A DNA stretch of 40,519 nucleotides. Origin: Candidatus Omnitrophota bacterium. GTDB taxonomy: Bacteria > Omnitrophota > Gorgyraeia > VGKH01. The notes beneath the pieces were generated by a model, which saw only the letters and a list, made by a program, of their open reading frames with translations, searched no databases and was not told the origin of the DNA. The position numbers and the translations under genes are program-made. The stretch lies in contig VGKH01000008.1 in assembly GCA_016867135.1 (NCBI GenBank), positions 1 to 40,519 of the forward strand, read 5' to 3'. Positions 23,825-33,567 of this stretch are shown one piece after another (within the stretch, counting starts at the first letter, position 1; every line of letters starts with the position of its first letter).

Positions 23825-24926
23825 ATGACTAACGAAGCAAAACGGCAGCTGGATACACTTAAGTTAAAATTGGAGCAACTAAGAGGTTATCTTTGAGATA
23901 GAAAACAAGACTAAGCGCATTGAAGATTTACAGAATCAAATGTCCCACCCGGGATTTTGGAACGACCAGCAAAGCTCGAATAAATTGGTTCAAGAACTAA
24001 AGGGGTTAAAAGCCATCGTTGATTCCTGGCAGAAACACAAAGAAAAAAGCCAGGAATTAGAAGAGCTTATTGAAATTTCCGACCCAGACGACCAGTCGTT
24101 TTTAAATCAGATAAAAAAAGAAATAGATAATTTCAGTCAAGATTTGTTAGACTTGGAATTAAAATCTATTCTTAGCCAGGAATTTGATGTTAATAATGCT
24201 ATTCTCAGCATAAATGCCGGCGCCGGAGGGACTGAATCTTGCGATTGGGTAAGTATGCTTCTTAGGATGTATACACGTTGGAGCGAAAACAAAGGTTATA
24301 AAATACAGACGACCGATATGCTTCCTGGAGAGGAGGCCGGAATAAAAAATGTAACCTTGAGGATTATCGGAGCTTATGCCTATGGGTATCTAAAAGCAGA
24401 AAGGGGAGTGCATAGATTAGTGCGAATTTCCCCTTTTGATTCCAATAAGAGAAGGCACACTTCCTTTGCTTCCGTTGATGTGATTCCTGAAGTGACGGAA
24501 GATATAAAGTTAGATATCAAAGAAGAAGATTTAAGGATTGATACTTATAGGTCTTCGGGTGCAGGAGGCCAGCACGTAAATGTCACGGATTCGGCGGTGA
24601 GAATTACTCATCTTCCGACGGGTTTAGTGGTAACTTGTCAAAATGAGCGTTCTCAGCATCAAAACAAAGAAACCGCGATGAATATCTTAAAGGCGCGCCT
24701 CTATGAATTAGAGAGAAGGAAAAAAGAAGAGAAGTTGACTTCGCTTGCCGGGGCAAAGCAGAAAATTGAATGGGGCTCGCAGATTCGTTCGTATGTCATG
24801 CAGCCATACCAAATGGTAAAAGACCATAGGACAGAAGTCGAAGCCGGGAATGTGCAGGCAGTTTTAGACGGCGATATAGAAATGTTTATTGTGGCATATT
24901 TAAAGAAACCAATGAACAATAAATAA
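23825..24926 (+). CDS. prfB: Peptide chain release factor 2 (programmed +1 frameshift)
   Basis: RF2 ends translation at UGA and UAA. The gene is read as 23825-23893 joined to 23895-24926. The first frame, from an ATG with GGAGG 5 bases upstream, ends after 23 codons (LRGYL) at the TGA 23894-23896. Slipping one base at CTT TGA continues as [13 protein letters not shown] into [11 protein letters not shown], the normal RF2 sequence. Later motifs are [25 protein letters not shown], the [13 protein letters not shown] loop and [13 protein letters not shown]. The second frame alone (from 23940) lacks the N-terminal helix. The frameshift is the classical autoregulatory device of RF2. Confidence 0.95.
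23882..23896 (+). promoter_or_regulatory. prfB: prfB programmed frameshift site
   Basis: AGAGGTTATCTTTGAG contains the slippery CTT codon (23891-23893), the in-frame TGA (23894-23896) and a short Shine-Dalgarno-like AGAGG a few bases upstream. E. coli has AGGGGGTATCTTTGAC. Here the internal ribosome-binding stimulator is weaker, but the CTT-TGA core is identical. Confidence 0.92.
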
Positions 24927-24947
24927 AATTTCTAAGAGGAGTAACTA

Positions 24948-26357
24948 ATGGAGGCAATAAAAATTTATTTAAGCGAGAGAGATATCCCAAAACAATGGTA
25001 TAACCTGGCGGCAGACCTTCCTACGCCTTTATTGCCGCCGCTAGGGCCCGACGGAAAACCGATTACGCCTAATATGCTAGAAGCGGTCTTCCCGGCAAAT
25101 TTAATCGAACAGGAAGTCAGCTCAAAGCGCTGGATAGATATACCCAAAGAGATTTTGGAAATTCTCTATCGCTGGAGGCCGTCGCCTTTGCGCCGCGCAA
25201 GATATTTGGAGCAGTATTTAAAAACACCTGCCCGTATTTATTATAAAGATGAAAGCTTGAGCCCGCCGGGGAGTCATAAACCAAATACAGCTATTCCTCA
25301 GGCTTGGTATAATAAGCAATTCGGGATTAAAAAATTGACTACTGAAACCGGCGCTGGCCAGTGGGGAAGCGCCCTTGCCTTTGCCACTAATCTTATGGGC
25401 CTAGAATGCAAGGTTTTTATGGTCAGGATTAGTTTTGACCAAAAGCCCTTGCGTAAAATTATGATGAAGCTTTGGGGCGCGACTTGTGTAGCTAGTCCAA
25501 GCAGCGAAACAAAAGCCGGAAGAGATATCTTGGCTAAAATTCCTGATACTCCCGGTAGTTTAGGTATCGCTATCGCAGAAGCAGTAGAAGAAGCGGTATC
25601 AGATAAATCAGGCAAGACCAGGTATTCTTTGGGCAGTGTATTGAATCATGTGCTTCTCCACCAGACGATTATCGGCCTTGAGGCCAAGAAGCAGCTGCAA
25701 AAAGTCGGCGAGAAGAAAGTTGATGTTGTAATCGGATGCGCTGGCGGCGGAAGTAACTTCGCGGGATTATCATTTCCCTTTGTCTGCGATAAGATACACG
25801 GAAAGAAAATCGAGATCTATCCGGTTGAGCCAACGGGTTGCCCGACGATGACTCGGGGGCCATTCACATATGATTTCGGGGATGTGGCTTGCCAGACGCC
25901 GCTGCTCGCCATGTATACCTTGGGCCATGGATTTGTTCCCGCCCCAATTCACGCAGGAGGGCTTAGATACCATGGGATGGCGCCGTTAGTCAGCCAGGCT
26001 ATCGTCGAGGGATTAATAGCCCCGCGCGCATACAATCAGATAAAATGTTATGAATCGGCTATTCTGTGGGCCAGGACTGAAGGCTCGGTCTGCGCTCCGG
26101 AAACCAGCCACGCCATCGCTTGCGTCATTGAAGAGGCGCTCAAGGCAAAAGAGGAAGGCAAGAAAAAGGTAATATTGTTTAATTATTCCGGACACGGGAT
26201 TATGGATCTGGGCGGATATGATAAATTTATTTCCGGACAGCTCCAGGATTATTCCATGTCGCAGGATGAATTGAATAAATCTTTGGAGTCTATAAAAGAT
26301 CTCCCCAAGGCTCCATTAAATAAATCTGGACGATGGTCAAATGAAGCCACGACTTAG
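24948..26357 (+). CDS. trpB: TrpB2-type PLP enzyme (tryptophan synthase beta-like)
   Basis: A 469-residue PLP enzyme of the TrpB2 group: SPLRRARYLEQYLKTPARIYYKDESLSPPGSHKPNTA contains the PLP lysine in GSHKPN, and TETGAGQWGSALA and GCAGGGSNFAGL are the phosphate-binding loops. It makes tryptophan from indole and serine; TrpB2 enzymes often act without TrpA, and no trpA is near. GAGGAG precedes the ATG by 6 bases. The last residues (about SGRWSNEATT) are outside the usual end: the stop codon lies inside structured repeat E4, which starts at 26340, so E4 probably replaced the original 3' end. Confidence 0.92.
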   Translation: MEAIKIYLSERDIPKQWYNLAADLPTPLLPPLGPDGKPITPNMLEAVFPANLIEQEVSSKRWIDIPKEILEILYRWRPSPLRRARYLEQYLKTPARIYYKDESLSPPGSHKPNTAIPQAWYNKQFGIKKLTTETGAGQWGSALAFATNLMGLECKVFMVRISFDQKPLRKIMMKLWGATCVASPSSETKAGRDILAKIPDTPGSLGIAIAEAVEEAVSDKSGKTRYSLGSVLNHVLLHQTIIGLEAKKQLQKVGEKKVDVVIGCAGGGSNFAGLSFPFVCDKIHGKKIEIYPVEPTGCPTMTRGPFTYDFGDVACQTPLLAMYTLGHGFVPAPIHAGGLRYHGMAPLVSQAIVEGLIAPRAYNQIKCYESAILWARTEGSVCAPETSHAIACVIEEALKAKEEGKKKVILFNYSGHGIMDLGGYDKFISGQLQDYSMSQDELNKSLESIKDLPKAPLNKSGRWSNEATT

Positions 26358-26578
26358 CGAACGAAGTGAAGCTAAGTCGTAAGGCTGAATTTGCCTCGGC
26401 GAATATGCCAAAATTATCGGAGAGAATTTTGGCATAGCTTATGAGCCGAGAAGATAAATAATGTTTACCCCTCGCGTAAGCATCCCAAAAATCTCTTCGA
26501 TATTTTTGGGATACGCTTCGGGATTAATTCGCGCTTATAACTTACGCTCCTTGCAGTCGCGTAAGTTATGCGCTCATT
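26340..26578 (+). repeat. Structured multi-branch repeat, copy E4 (upstream of pilin)
   Basis: P1 is AATGA (26340-26344) with TCATT (26574-26578). P2 is AGCC/GGCT below ACGACTTAGC / GCTAAGTCGT, capped by GAACGAAGTGAA. The P3 region runs from GAATTT to TTAATTC and here holds two hairpins, one with TGCCAAAATT / AATTTTGGCA and one with ATCCCAAAAAT / ATTTTTGGGAT. P4 is GCGC/GCGC around ATAACTTACG / CGTAAGTTAT, nearly identical to E3. It overlaps the end of the TrpB2 gene and stops 2 bases before the AAGGAGG of the pilin gene. Confidence 0.8.
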
Positions 26579-26591
26579 AAAAGGAGGCAAA

Positions 26592-26981
26592 ATGAGCTTT
26601 AAAAAGAAAATAGGTTTTACCTTAAACGAACTTATAATGGTTGTAATAATAGTTGGTATTTTGGCAGCTATTGCCATTCCTTCTTATTACAAGACTGTCC
26701 AGGTAGCTCGGGCTAAAGAAGCAAAGAGTGCTTTACGGTTAATCCAGGCAGGGCAAAAAATATACCGTTCTAAAAATCCCGGTTATTATGATAGTGACAA
26801 TATAACGGATATTAATACTAATCTCGGGTTAGATCTCGAAGAGAGCTATTGGGATTATCGTGCCAATAGCGCTACTCCCATAGGAACGGCTAAGTATCCA
26901 TTAGCCTCTCCTACGGTATGCTATCAGATTGGTGTAAGCGGAGATGCAATTTGTTGTCCAACCTACACATGCCCAGAGTAA
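26592..26981 (+). CDS. Type IV pilin-like protein
   Basis: The ATG at 26592 follows AAGGAGG by 4 bases; an in-frame ATG at 26568 lies inside repeat E4. The 129-residue protein begins MSFKKKIGFTLNELIMVVIIVGILAAIAIPSYYK, a class III signal with prepilin peptidase cleavage between Gly 8 and Phe 9, Glu at mature position 5 and one long hydrophobic helix. The short C-terminal part has several Cys (SPTVCYQIGV, AICCPTYTCPE), suggesting a disulfide-held D-region. It would assemble into a pilus or pseudopilus with the PilT-like ATPase 2.8 kb upstream. The exact type is not clear. Confidence 0.88.
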   Translation: MSFKKKIGFTLNELIMVVIIVGILAAIAIPSYYKTVQVARAKEAKSALRLIQAGQKIYRSKNPGYYDSDNITDINTNLGLDLEESYWDYRANSATPIGTAKYPLASPTVCYQIGVSGDAICCPTYTCPE

Positions 26982-27020
26982 TTATTTTAAGGCGCTCTCT
27001 TAAACTGCCAAGGATTTATT

Positions 27021-27200
27021 ATGAAATTTATCTGTCCCACCTGTAATAAAGAAATGCCGAGGGAATTGCGCGTTATAATTCCTCATACGGAAGAACATAT
27101 CATGGAGGTCATTACAAGGAAGCATCCGGATTGGGTCAAGAAAGATGGGGTTTGCAAAAGATGTCACGACTATTATAAAGATGCGCTTAATGCACCCTAA
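27021..27200 (+). CDS. Small zinc-ribbon-like protein
   Basis: A 59-residue ORF with AAGGA 9 bases before its ATG fills the gap between pilin and secA. It reads MKFICPTCNKEMPRELRV...DGVCKRCHDYY, with two CxxC knuckles about 40 residues apart, the layout of a small zinc ribbon. I do not recognise a named family. The paired CxxC, ribosome site and absence of any other gene in the gap support it as real. Confidence 0.72.
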   Translation: MKFICPTCNKEMPRELRVIIPHTEEHIMEVITRKHPDWVKKDGVCKRCHDYYKDALNAP

Positions 27201-27235
27201 AACTATAAATCATAAAAACACAGGTTTAAAATAAA

Positions 27236-30190
27236 ATGATTAGCATGTTTTTTAAGAAAATTGTTCGCAGCTATTCCGATAAGTTTATAAATTCGCTTAA
27301 GCCGAAGCCAAATATCTATCTTTCCGAAGAGCAGCCACTTGAATCCATGCAGGATATAAGAAAGATGGCTAAAACCGTTTCCTTGATAAATAGCCTTGAG
27401 GATAAAATAAAAAATCTTTCGGATGACCAGCTTCGCGCCAAGACGGAAGAATTCCGGTCTAAGATAAAACAAAAAACGCTTAAGGCAGAAAACAAAATCA
27501 AAGAATTGGAGGAGTTTTCTAATCAGAAGTTTGATATAAGCCAAAAAGAAGAAATAGAAGAAGAGCTAGTAAAAGCAAAAGAAGATTTAAAAATTATTAC
27601 CCAAGAAGTTCTTGAGGAAATCTTACCCGAGGCCTTTGCCGTGGTAAGAGAAGCCGGCAGGCGTACAATAAATATGCGCCATTTTGATGTGCAGCTTGTG
27701 GGCGGGATAGTTTTGCATAAAGGCAAAATTGCCGAGATGGCCACGGGCGAAGGAAAGACCCTTGTAGCCACCCTGGCAGCGTATTTAAACGCCTTAACCG
27801 GGAAAGGCGTCCATGTGGTTACGGTAAACGATTATCTTGCCAAACGCGACAGGGAATGGATGGGTCCAATTTATGAATTCTTAGGCCTTTCCGTCGGAAC
27901 TATCCAGCATGATATGGATGCCAAATCCAGAAGATACGCCTACAATTGCGACATTACTTATGGGACAAACAATGAATTTGGTTTTGATTATCTACGCGAT
28001 AACATGGTCATTAACAAAGAGGAGATGGTTCAGAGGCCTTTTTATTTTTCCGTGGTTGATGAGGTTGATAGTATTTTGGTTGACGAGGCAAGGACCCCGC
28101 TTATTATTTCCGGCCCGGCCGAGGAATCAACCGATAAATATTATATTGCTCAGCGCCTGGTCCATCAGCTTAAAGGCAGGCGTATCACCGAACAGGATCA
28201 GATAGATGCAAAGTATAAGGGCGAAGATTTATCCAAAGGTTTTGATTATATTGCCGATGAAAAGGCAAATACTATTTCTTTGACCGAAGAAGGAGAAATT
28301 AAAGCGGCTAAATTATTAGGAATAGATAATCTTCATGAAATGGATACTATGGAGGATAGGCACCACGTGATTCAGGCGCTTCGCGCCAAGGAGTTTTTTG
28401 AATTAGACGTGGATTACGTGGTAAAAGAAGGCGAGGTTATAATAGTAGATGAGTTCACTGGAAGAATGATGCCGGGTAGGCGCTGGTCAGACGGACTGCA
28501 TCAGGCGGTTGAGGCCAAAGAAGGATTAAAAATCCAGCGCGAAAACCAGACATTAGCCACGGTCACATTTCAGAATTATTTTCGTATGTATGAAAAATTA
28601 TCCGGCATGACCGGCACGGCTTATACCGAGGCTTCGGAGTTTAAAGACATCTATAAATTGGATGTTATAGTTATCCCTACCAATAAACCTTTGGCGAGGA
28701 CAAATTATCCCGATTGTATCTATAAAACCGTAAAAGAGAAATTCAATGCCGTAGTTGCTGAGATTGAGCAGTTATTTAAAATGGGCAGGCCAATATTGGT
28801 CGGCACTATTTCAATCGATAGGTCAGAACATCTATCTGAATTACTAAAGAGAAAAGGCGTGCCGCATCAGATCCTGAATGCAAAATATCACGAACTGGAG
28901 GCGCAGATTGTCGCCCAGGCCGGAAGATACCAAGGGGTAACCATAGCCACCAATATGGCCGGTAGAGGTACTGATATTATTCTAGGAGGCAACCCAGAAT
29001 ATATAGCCAAGAATTTATTAAAACAGAAAGAGTTAGATGTAAATAGCTCCGAGTATAAAAATGAATTCCAGCAGTTATTGGGTAAGTTCCAGAAGCAGAC
29101 TCAGGATGAGCATAAGAAGGTTGTGGACTTAGGAGGCCTCCATGTTATTGGCACCGAACGCCATGAAGCTCGCCGTATTGATAATCAGTTGCGCGGCCGT
29201 TCCGGAAGGCAGGGAGACCCAGGCTCTTCCAGGTTCTATGTTGCCCTGCAAGATGATTTGATGCGGTTATTCGGCTCGGACAGAATTGCGTTCATTATGG
29301 ATAAATTCGGGATGGAGGAAGGCCAGGTAATCGAACATCCAATAGTAAGCCGAGCAATAGAGATAGCCCAAAAAAGAGTAGAACAGCATAATTTTGAAAT
29401 CAGAAAACAGCTCTTGGAATATGACAACGTCATGAATAAGCAGCGAGAGGTCATCTATGGCCTGCGCAGAAGAACTCTTGAAGGCAAAGACCTTAAACCC
29501 TACATTATGGATACAATCGCAGACGTTACGAACATGGTTTTGCAGCAGTATCTTTTTGTGGAAGGCGGGCTTGAGCCGGATATAGAGGGCTTAAAAAGGT
29601 ATATAAAATTTAATTTGAATTATGAATTAAAGATAAAAGATGAAGAGTTGCTAAGCCTGTCAAAAGAAGATGCAATGGATAAATTCCTGGCTGAATTGAC
29701 GGCTTTTTATGAAGAGAAAGAAAAGAATATCGGTCAAGACAATATGAGGCAGCTAGAGCGCCTGGCGCTTCTACAGATTATTGATTCAAAATGGAAAGAC
29801 CATCTATATGCCATGGACAATCTTCGCGAAGGCATTTCTCTTCGGGCCTACGCCCACCGAGATCCGCTCGTCGAATACCAGCACGAGTCATTCAATATGT
29901 TCCAAGAAATGTATGATTCGATAAACGAAGAAGCCGTCCAGGCGATATTCAAGATTCAGGATGTGTCTAAAGAACAGGTAAGAAGTATATTCATGTCATT
30001 GCCGCAAGAATTTATCCATAGCGAATTCTCAAGCATTTCCGAAGCCAAGGTATCACAAGATAAAGTTTTGCCAAAAAAAGAAATCTCAAAACCTCAAGCC
30101 TTAAGTCCTGAAGCGGCACAAAAGGTCGGCCGTAATGACCCTTGTCCCTGCGGTAGCGGGAAAAAATATAAAAAGTGCTGCGGTAAATAA
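27236..30190 (+). CDS. secA: Protein translocase ATPase SecA
   Basis: The 984-residue motor drives unfolded proteins through SecYEG at the inner membrane. Visible parts are the Walker A GEGKT in [11 protein letters not shown] (about 170), [67 protein letters not shown], the helical scaffold/wing regions and the C-terminal SEC-C zinc site [18 protein letters not shown]. It starts at the first ATG (27236); an ATG 9 bases on is the alternative and neither has a clear ribosome site. lnt follows after a palindromic gap. Confidence 0.98.
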   Translation: MISMFFKKIVRSYSDKFINSLKPKPNIYLSEEQPLESMQDIRKMAKTVSLINSLEDKIKNLSDDQLRAKTEEFRSKIKQKTLKAENKIKELEEFSNQKFDISQKEEIEEELVKAKEDLKIITQEVLEEILPEAFAVVREAGRRTINMRHFDVQLVGGIVLHKGKIAEMATGEGKTLVATLAAYLNALTGKGVHVVTVNDYLAKRDREWMGPIYEFLGLSVGTIQHDMDAKSRRYAYNCDITYGTNNEFGFDYLRDNMVINKEEMVQRPFYFSVVDEVDSILVDEARTPLIISGPAEESTDKYYIAQRLVHQLKGRRITEQDQIDAKYKGEDLSKGFDYIADEKANTISLTEEGEIKAAKLLGIDNLHEMDTMEDRHHVIQALRAKEFFELDVDYVVKEGEVIIVDEFTGRMMPGRRWSDGLHQAVEAKEGLKIQRENQTLATVTFQNYFRMYEKLSGMTGTAYTEASEFKDIYKLDVIVIPTNKPLARTNYPDCIYKTVKEKFNAVVAEIEQLFKMGRPILVGTISIDRSEHLSELLKRKGVPHQILNAKYHELEAQIVAQAGRYQGVTIATNMAGRGTDIILGGNPEYIAKNLLKQKELDVNSSEYKNEFQQLLGKFQKQTQDEHKKVVDLGGLHVIGTERHEARRIDNQLRGRSGRQGDPGSSRFYVALQDDLMRLFGSDRIAFIMDKFGMEEGQVIEHPIVSRAIEIAQKRVEQHNFEIRKQLLEYDNVMNKQREVIYGLRRRTLEGKDLKPYIMDTIADVTNMVLQQYLFVEGGLEPDIEGLKRYIKFNLNYELKIKDEELLSLSKEDAMDKFLAELTAFYEEKEKNIGQDNMRQLERLALLQIIDSKWKDHLYAMDNLREGISLRAYAHRDPLVEYQHESFNMFQEMYDSINEEAVQAIFKIQDVSKEQVRSIFMSLPQEFIHSEFSSISEAKVSQDKVLPKKEISKPQALSPEAAQKVGRNDPCPCGSGKKYKKCCGK

Positions 30191-30308
30191 ATCAACCCAT
30201 TCGACGCACCCCGTGCTAAAGCACGGGGTTTGCTCAGGGTTGATACAGAGCGGCGCTTTTGAACCCCGCCTTAAAAGGCGGGGGGGATAGCGCCGTCGAA
30301 TGTATCAA
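30190..30308 (-). repeat. TTGATAC / GTATCAA hairpin repeat, copy R2 (double unit)
   Basis: On the + strand TTGATAC (30240-30246) pairs with GTATCAA (30302-30308) around AGAG / TCGAAT, CGGCGC / GCGCCG and an inner CCCCGCC TTAAAA GGCGGGG hairpin. Just upstream ATCAACCC (30191-30198) pairs with GGGTTGAT (30237-30244) around ATTCGACG / GCTCA and CCCCGTGC TAAA GCACGGGG. The two hairpins share GGTTGAT, so only one can form at a time. Read on the minus strand, TTGATACATTCG and GTATCAACCCTGAGC match copy R1 at 16731-16791. Confidence 0.68.
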
Positions 30309-30311
30309 AAG

Positions 30312-31799
30312 ATGAAAAAAACAAATTCGTTATTACTTTGTTTCATTAGCGCGATTTTGTTAGCTTTGCCGTTTTTTAGCTTCCGATTTTGGTTATTGTG
30401 CTGGGTAGGTTTTGTGCCATTTTTCTTGCTACTTAGAGATAAAACTGCGTTAAAGTCATTCGCATGGTCTTATTTTTTAGGTTTTATATTTTTTGTCAGT
30501 ATACTTTACTGGTTAATTCACGTGACCATGCTGGGCTGGATAGTTTTAAGTGTTTATCTAGCTTTATATCTCGGGATATTCGGTTTAATATTTAATTTCT
30601 CCAAGAAATTAAAAAGTTCTTATTTTATTTTATTTATCGCGAGCGCCTGGGTCTGCGTAGAGTTTTTTAGGTCAATTTTCTTGACGGGTTTTCCCTGGGC
30701 CTTATTGGGTTATTCGCAGTATAAAAATCTTTTCATTATACAGATAGCCGATATCTTCGGGGTTTATGGGGTATCGTTTTTGGTCTTATTGACTAATGCC
30801 GCTATTTATAAGGCATTAGAGAACAAGAAATCTCGCATTAAATATTGTTTAGTCGTTTTTATAATAATTGCACTTACCTTTAGCTATGGATATTTTCGTC
30901 TGAATCAGAAGCTTGCCGGGGAAAATCTGCGCGTTTCGGTTATCCAGGGCAATATTCCTCAAGATGAAAAGTGGCAGTATGAACTTATGCCTTATATTTT
31001 AGGCAAACATTTGACGCTGGCAAGGCTTGTTTCTAAAGAAAAGCCCGATATTATAATTTGGCCGGAGACATCTATCCCTGGGGCGCTAGAAGAGGAGCCC
31101 TTATTATTCAATAATATCATTTCTTTGGCCAAGGATATAGAGGCAGATCTTTTAGTAGGCACAATTTCTGCCAGGGGTGGCTCATATTACAATAGCGCTG
31201 CCCTAGTTTCAAAAGAAGGCAAGATAATAAATCGTTACGATAAATTACATCTTGTTCCTTTCGGAGAATATATTCCTTTTCCTCGCCTATTTTCTTTTGT
31301 TTCCGATATCGCACCGGCTCCTATTGGAGATTTTGCATTTGGCAAAGAATATACTGTTTTTTCTTTGGATGAGAATAGAAACAAAACTTTTTCTGTGCTT
31401 ATTTGTTTTGAAGATTTATTTGCGTATCTTTCCAGGAATTTTGTCAATAGGGGAGCAAGATTCCTGGTGAATATAACTAATGACGCCTGGTTCAAGAAGA
31501 CCGTTGAACCCTACCAACATCTTCAGGCATCGGTTTTCCGCGCAGTAGAAAATAGAGTCTGGGTAGTGCGCGCCGCAAATACCGGAGTATCTTGTTTCAT
31601 CAATCCTAATGGGAAGATTGTTTCCAGCGTTCAAGATAAAGATACGCAAGAAGAAATATTTATATCCGGTTTTAAAACCCAAGATATTTCTTTAGACAAA
31701 AGAACAAGCTTATATTCAAGAATAGGGGATATATTTGTATTGTTCTGTTTTGTTTTCTTTCTGGGTGTTATCTTATTAGAGAAAATTCGGCGTCATTAA
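30312..31799 (+). CDS. lnt: Apolipoprotein N-acyltransferase
   Basis: Lnt adds the third acyl chain to outer-membrane lipoproteins in the inner membrane. The protein has an N-terminal block of TM helices (about residues 5-200), then a nitrilase-like periplasmic domain with the catalytic triad in WPETSIPG (Glu), YDKLHLVPFGEY (Lys) and LICFEDLF (Cys), and a final TM helix. I use the ATG at 30312, 495 residues, because the in-frame ATG at 30300 is part of hairpin repeat R2; the longer version cannot be excluded. It fits with the LPS and lipoprotein genes elsewhere in the window. Confidence 0.94.
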   Translation: MKKTNSLLLCFISAILLALPFFSFRFWLLCWVGFVPFFLLLRDKTALKSFAWSYFLGFIFFVSILYWLIHVTMLGWIVLSVYLALYLGIFGLIFNFSKKLKSSYFILFIASAWVCVEFFRSIFLTGFPWALLGYSQYKNLFIIQIADIFGVYGVSFLVLLTNAAIYKALENKKSRIKYCLVVFIIIALTFSYGYFRLNQKLAGENLRVSVIQGNIPQDEKWQYELMPYILGKHLTLARLVSKEKPDIIIWPETSIPGALEEEPLLFNNIISLAKDIEADLLVGTISARGGSYYNSAALVSKEGKIINRYDKLHLVPFGEYIPFPRLFSFVSDIAPAPIGDFAFGKEYTVFSLDENRNKTFSVLICFEDLFAYLSRNFVNRGARFLVNITNDAWFKKTVEPYQHLQASVFRAVENRVWVVRAANTGVSCFINPNGKIVSSVQDKDTQEEIFISGFKTQDISLDKRTSLYSRIGDIFVLFCFVFFLGVILLEKIRRH

Positions 31800-31814
31800 A
31801 GAATAGGAGGCGCT

Positions 31815-32297
31815 ATGGATATCAAGGTTATCGCGCTTGAAAAACCAGAGGATGTAAATATTATTATCGGGCAGGCTCATTTTATCAAGGCGGTGGAGGA
31901 TTTATACGAGGCGTTAGCCTGTTCATCTACTTCGATTAAATTTGGTATTGGTTTCTGCGAATCATCGGGTCCATGCCTGGTTCGTTCCGAGGGCAATGAT
32001 GAAGCATTAAAAAAAATGGCTGAAAGCTCGGCTTTCAGAATCGGCGCAGGGCATAGTTTTGTTATTATGCTTCGTGACGCCTTTCCTATAAATGTTTTGA
32101 ATGCCGTAAAAAACGTCCAAGAGGTTTGTTCGGTTTATTGCGCAACGGCCAATTCTGTTGAAATTTTATTGGCTGAGACTGAGCAAGGGAAAGGAATATT
32201 GGGTGTAATTGACGGTTCTAAGCCTAGAGGCATAGAAGCGGATAAGGATATCAAGGCCAGAAAAGATCTGCTGCGCAAATTTAAATATAAGTTATAG
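31815..32297 (+). CDS. Adenosine-specific kinase-like protein (COG1839)
   Basis: The 160-residue protein MDIKVIALEKPEDVNIIIGQAHFIKAVEDLYEAL...FGIGFCESSGPCLVR...RIGAGHSFVIMLRDAFPINVLNAVKNVQEVCSVYCATANSVEIL matches COG1839 from start to end. The family is common in archaea and thermophiles and is named adenosine-specific kinase from binding data; its cellular role is not well settled. AGGAGG precedes the ATG by 6 bases. The gene lies 15 bases after lnt and probably shares its transcript. Confidence 0.88.
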   Translation: MDIKVIALEKPEDVNIIIGQAHFIKAVEDLYEALACSSTSIKFGIGFCESSGPCLVRSEGNDEALKKMAESSAFRIGAGHSFVIMLRDAFPINVLNAVKNVQEVCSVYCATANSVEILLAETEQGKGILGVIDGSKPRGIEADKDIKARKDLLRKFKYKL

Positions 32298-32327
32298 TAA
32301 ATACTATTGTTATAAAAGAAATTCTTC

Positions 32328-32355
32328 TTGAATTTGCCGTCAATTCTGTTATAAT
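32328..32355 (+). promoter_or_regulatory. Candidate promoter of the LpxL-like gene
   Basis: TTGAAT (32328-32333), 16 bases, then TATAAT (32350-32355). The expected start is near 32362, giving a leader of about 16 bases to the ATG at 32378 with no clear Shine-Dalgarno. Confidence 0.6.
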
Positions 32356-32377
32356 CAATTTCAACTTTTGAAAATAT

Positions 32378-33319
32378 ATGGGCTTTAAGAAATATAAAAA
32401 ATTTTTTGAGCGTAGATTAGGCCGATACGGCCTTTTATTTAGCTTTTTGATATTTAGGATTTTACCGGGGAAATCAATTTATGGCTTTGCTGATTTTGTG
32501 GCTAAATTAGGCTTTGTAATCGCCGGTAAGAAACGTAAGCACGCCTTAGAAAGTTTAAACATTGCCTTTGGTAAGGAAAAAGATTCAAAAGAGCTTAAAC
32601 AGATTGCCTTGGCTTCTTTTGAATATATGGCGAGAGGTATTTTAGAACTTCTTTATTTAATAGAACATCCTCATCTTATTAGCCGGAAAGTAAGCATAGA
32701 AGGCAAAGGAAATTTAGATAAGGCTATAGCTGAGGGTAAAGGTGTTATTTGTGTAACTGCGCATTTCGGAAATTTCCCTTTGATGCTTTTTAAATTTGCC
32801 TGCGATGGTTATAAGACAAATTGTATTATGCGTATTATGCGCGATCAGCAGGTCGAAGACATATTCAATAAGAAAAGGACGGATGCGGGGATAGGAACGA
32901 TTTATAGTCAGCCTCGACCGGAATGCATAAACAAGAGCCTTAAAGCACTTCGTAATAACGAATTGCTATTTATACAATTAGACCAGAATTTTGGGACAGG
33001 CGGCGTGTTTGTTGATTTTTTCGGGACAAAGGCAGCGACTGCTACAGGCCCCGTTATATTTGCGATGAGGACTGGAGCGCCGATATTGCCGATGTTTATG
33101 GTGCGTAACAGAGATAATACTCATAAGATGATAATCGAACCGGTGCTTCATTTAGAAGAAAAAGCTACTCGCGAGGAAACCATCGTAGTAAATGTTTCCC
33201 GCATTACAAAGATAATTGAGGCTTATATAAGAAAATATCCGGAGGAATGGGGCTGGATTCATCGTCGCTGGAAGAGCAGGCCCACCAAAGAGACAATGGC
33301 GGGCAGGCCGGTTTCTTAG
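32378..33319 (+). CDS. LpxL/HtrB-like lysophospholipid acyltransferase
   Basis: A 313-residue inner-membrane protein of the lipid A biosynthesis acyltransferase family. It has an N-terminal hydrophobic segment, the HxxxxD-like motif in VTAHFGNFPLM (His-phe-gly-asn form common in this family, about residue 128), LFIQLDQNFGTGGVFVDFFG, and a closing EEWGWIHRRWKSRP that is typical of LpxL/LpxM. These enzymes add secondary acyl chains to lipid A, or to other glycolipids in some groups. It agrees with lptE as evidence for a lipopolysaccharide-like outer layer. Its exact acceptor is not known. Confidence 0.9.
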   Translation: MGFKKYKKFFERRLGRYGLLFSFLIFRILPGKSIYGFADFVAKLGFVIAGKKRKHALESLNIAFGKEKDSKELKQIALASFEYMARGILELLYLIEHPHLISRKVSIEGKGNLDKAIAEGKGVICVTAHFGNFPLMLFKFACDGYKTNCIMRIMRDQQVEDIFNKKRTDAGIGTIYSQPRPECINKSLKALRNNELLFIQLDQNFGTGGVFVDFFGTKAATATGPVIFAMRTGAPILPMFMVRNRDNTHKMIIEPVLHLEEKATREETIVVNVSRITKIIEAYIRKYPEEWGWIHRRWKSRPTKETMAGRPVS

Positions 33320-33353
33320 TTAAACATAGATTATTTAAAAAGGAGGTAGAAAA

Positions 33354-33539
33354 GTGGCAGAGGAAAAGAAGAGTGTTTTGGGGACGGTTTTTAAGCTGAT
33401 TTTGGGCATTGCCTTTATAGTCTTAGGAGTCATGGCCGTTGCTGGTTGGTGGGCTAGTTTAGTAGAAGTTTTAAAGGCTGCATTAGGTTTGTTTTTGATT
33501 TTGGCAGGGTTGATTACCTTAGCTATTGCCAAAGAATAA
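33354..33539 (+). CDS. Small two-helix membrane protein
   Basis: The GTG at 33354 follows AAGGAGG by 6 bases. The 61-residue product has a short charged N-terminus (AEEKKS) and two hydrophobic stretches, about residues 10-30 and 38-58, separated by WWASLVEVLKA. It is a small inner-membrane protein of a type common in candidate phyla. I do not recognise a function. Confidence 0.75.
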   Translation: MAEEKKSVLGTVFKLILGIAFIVLGVMAVAGWWASLVEVLKAALGLFLILAGLITLAIAKE

Positions 33540-33567
33540 TCAATTAGACTACCATCAGTTTCTTCTG

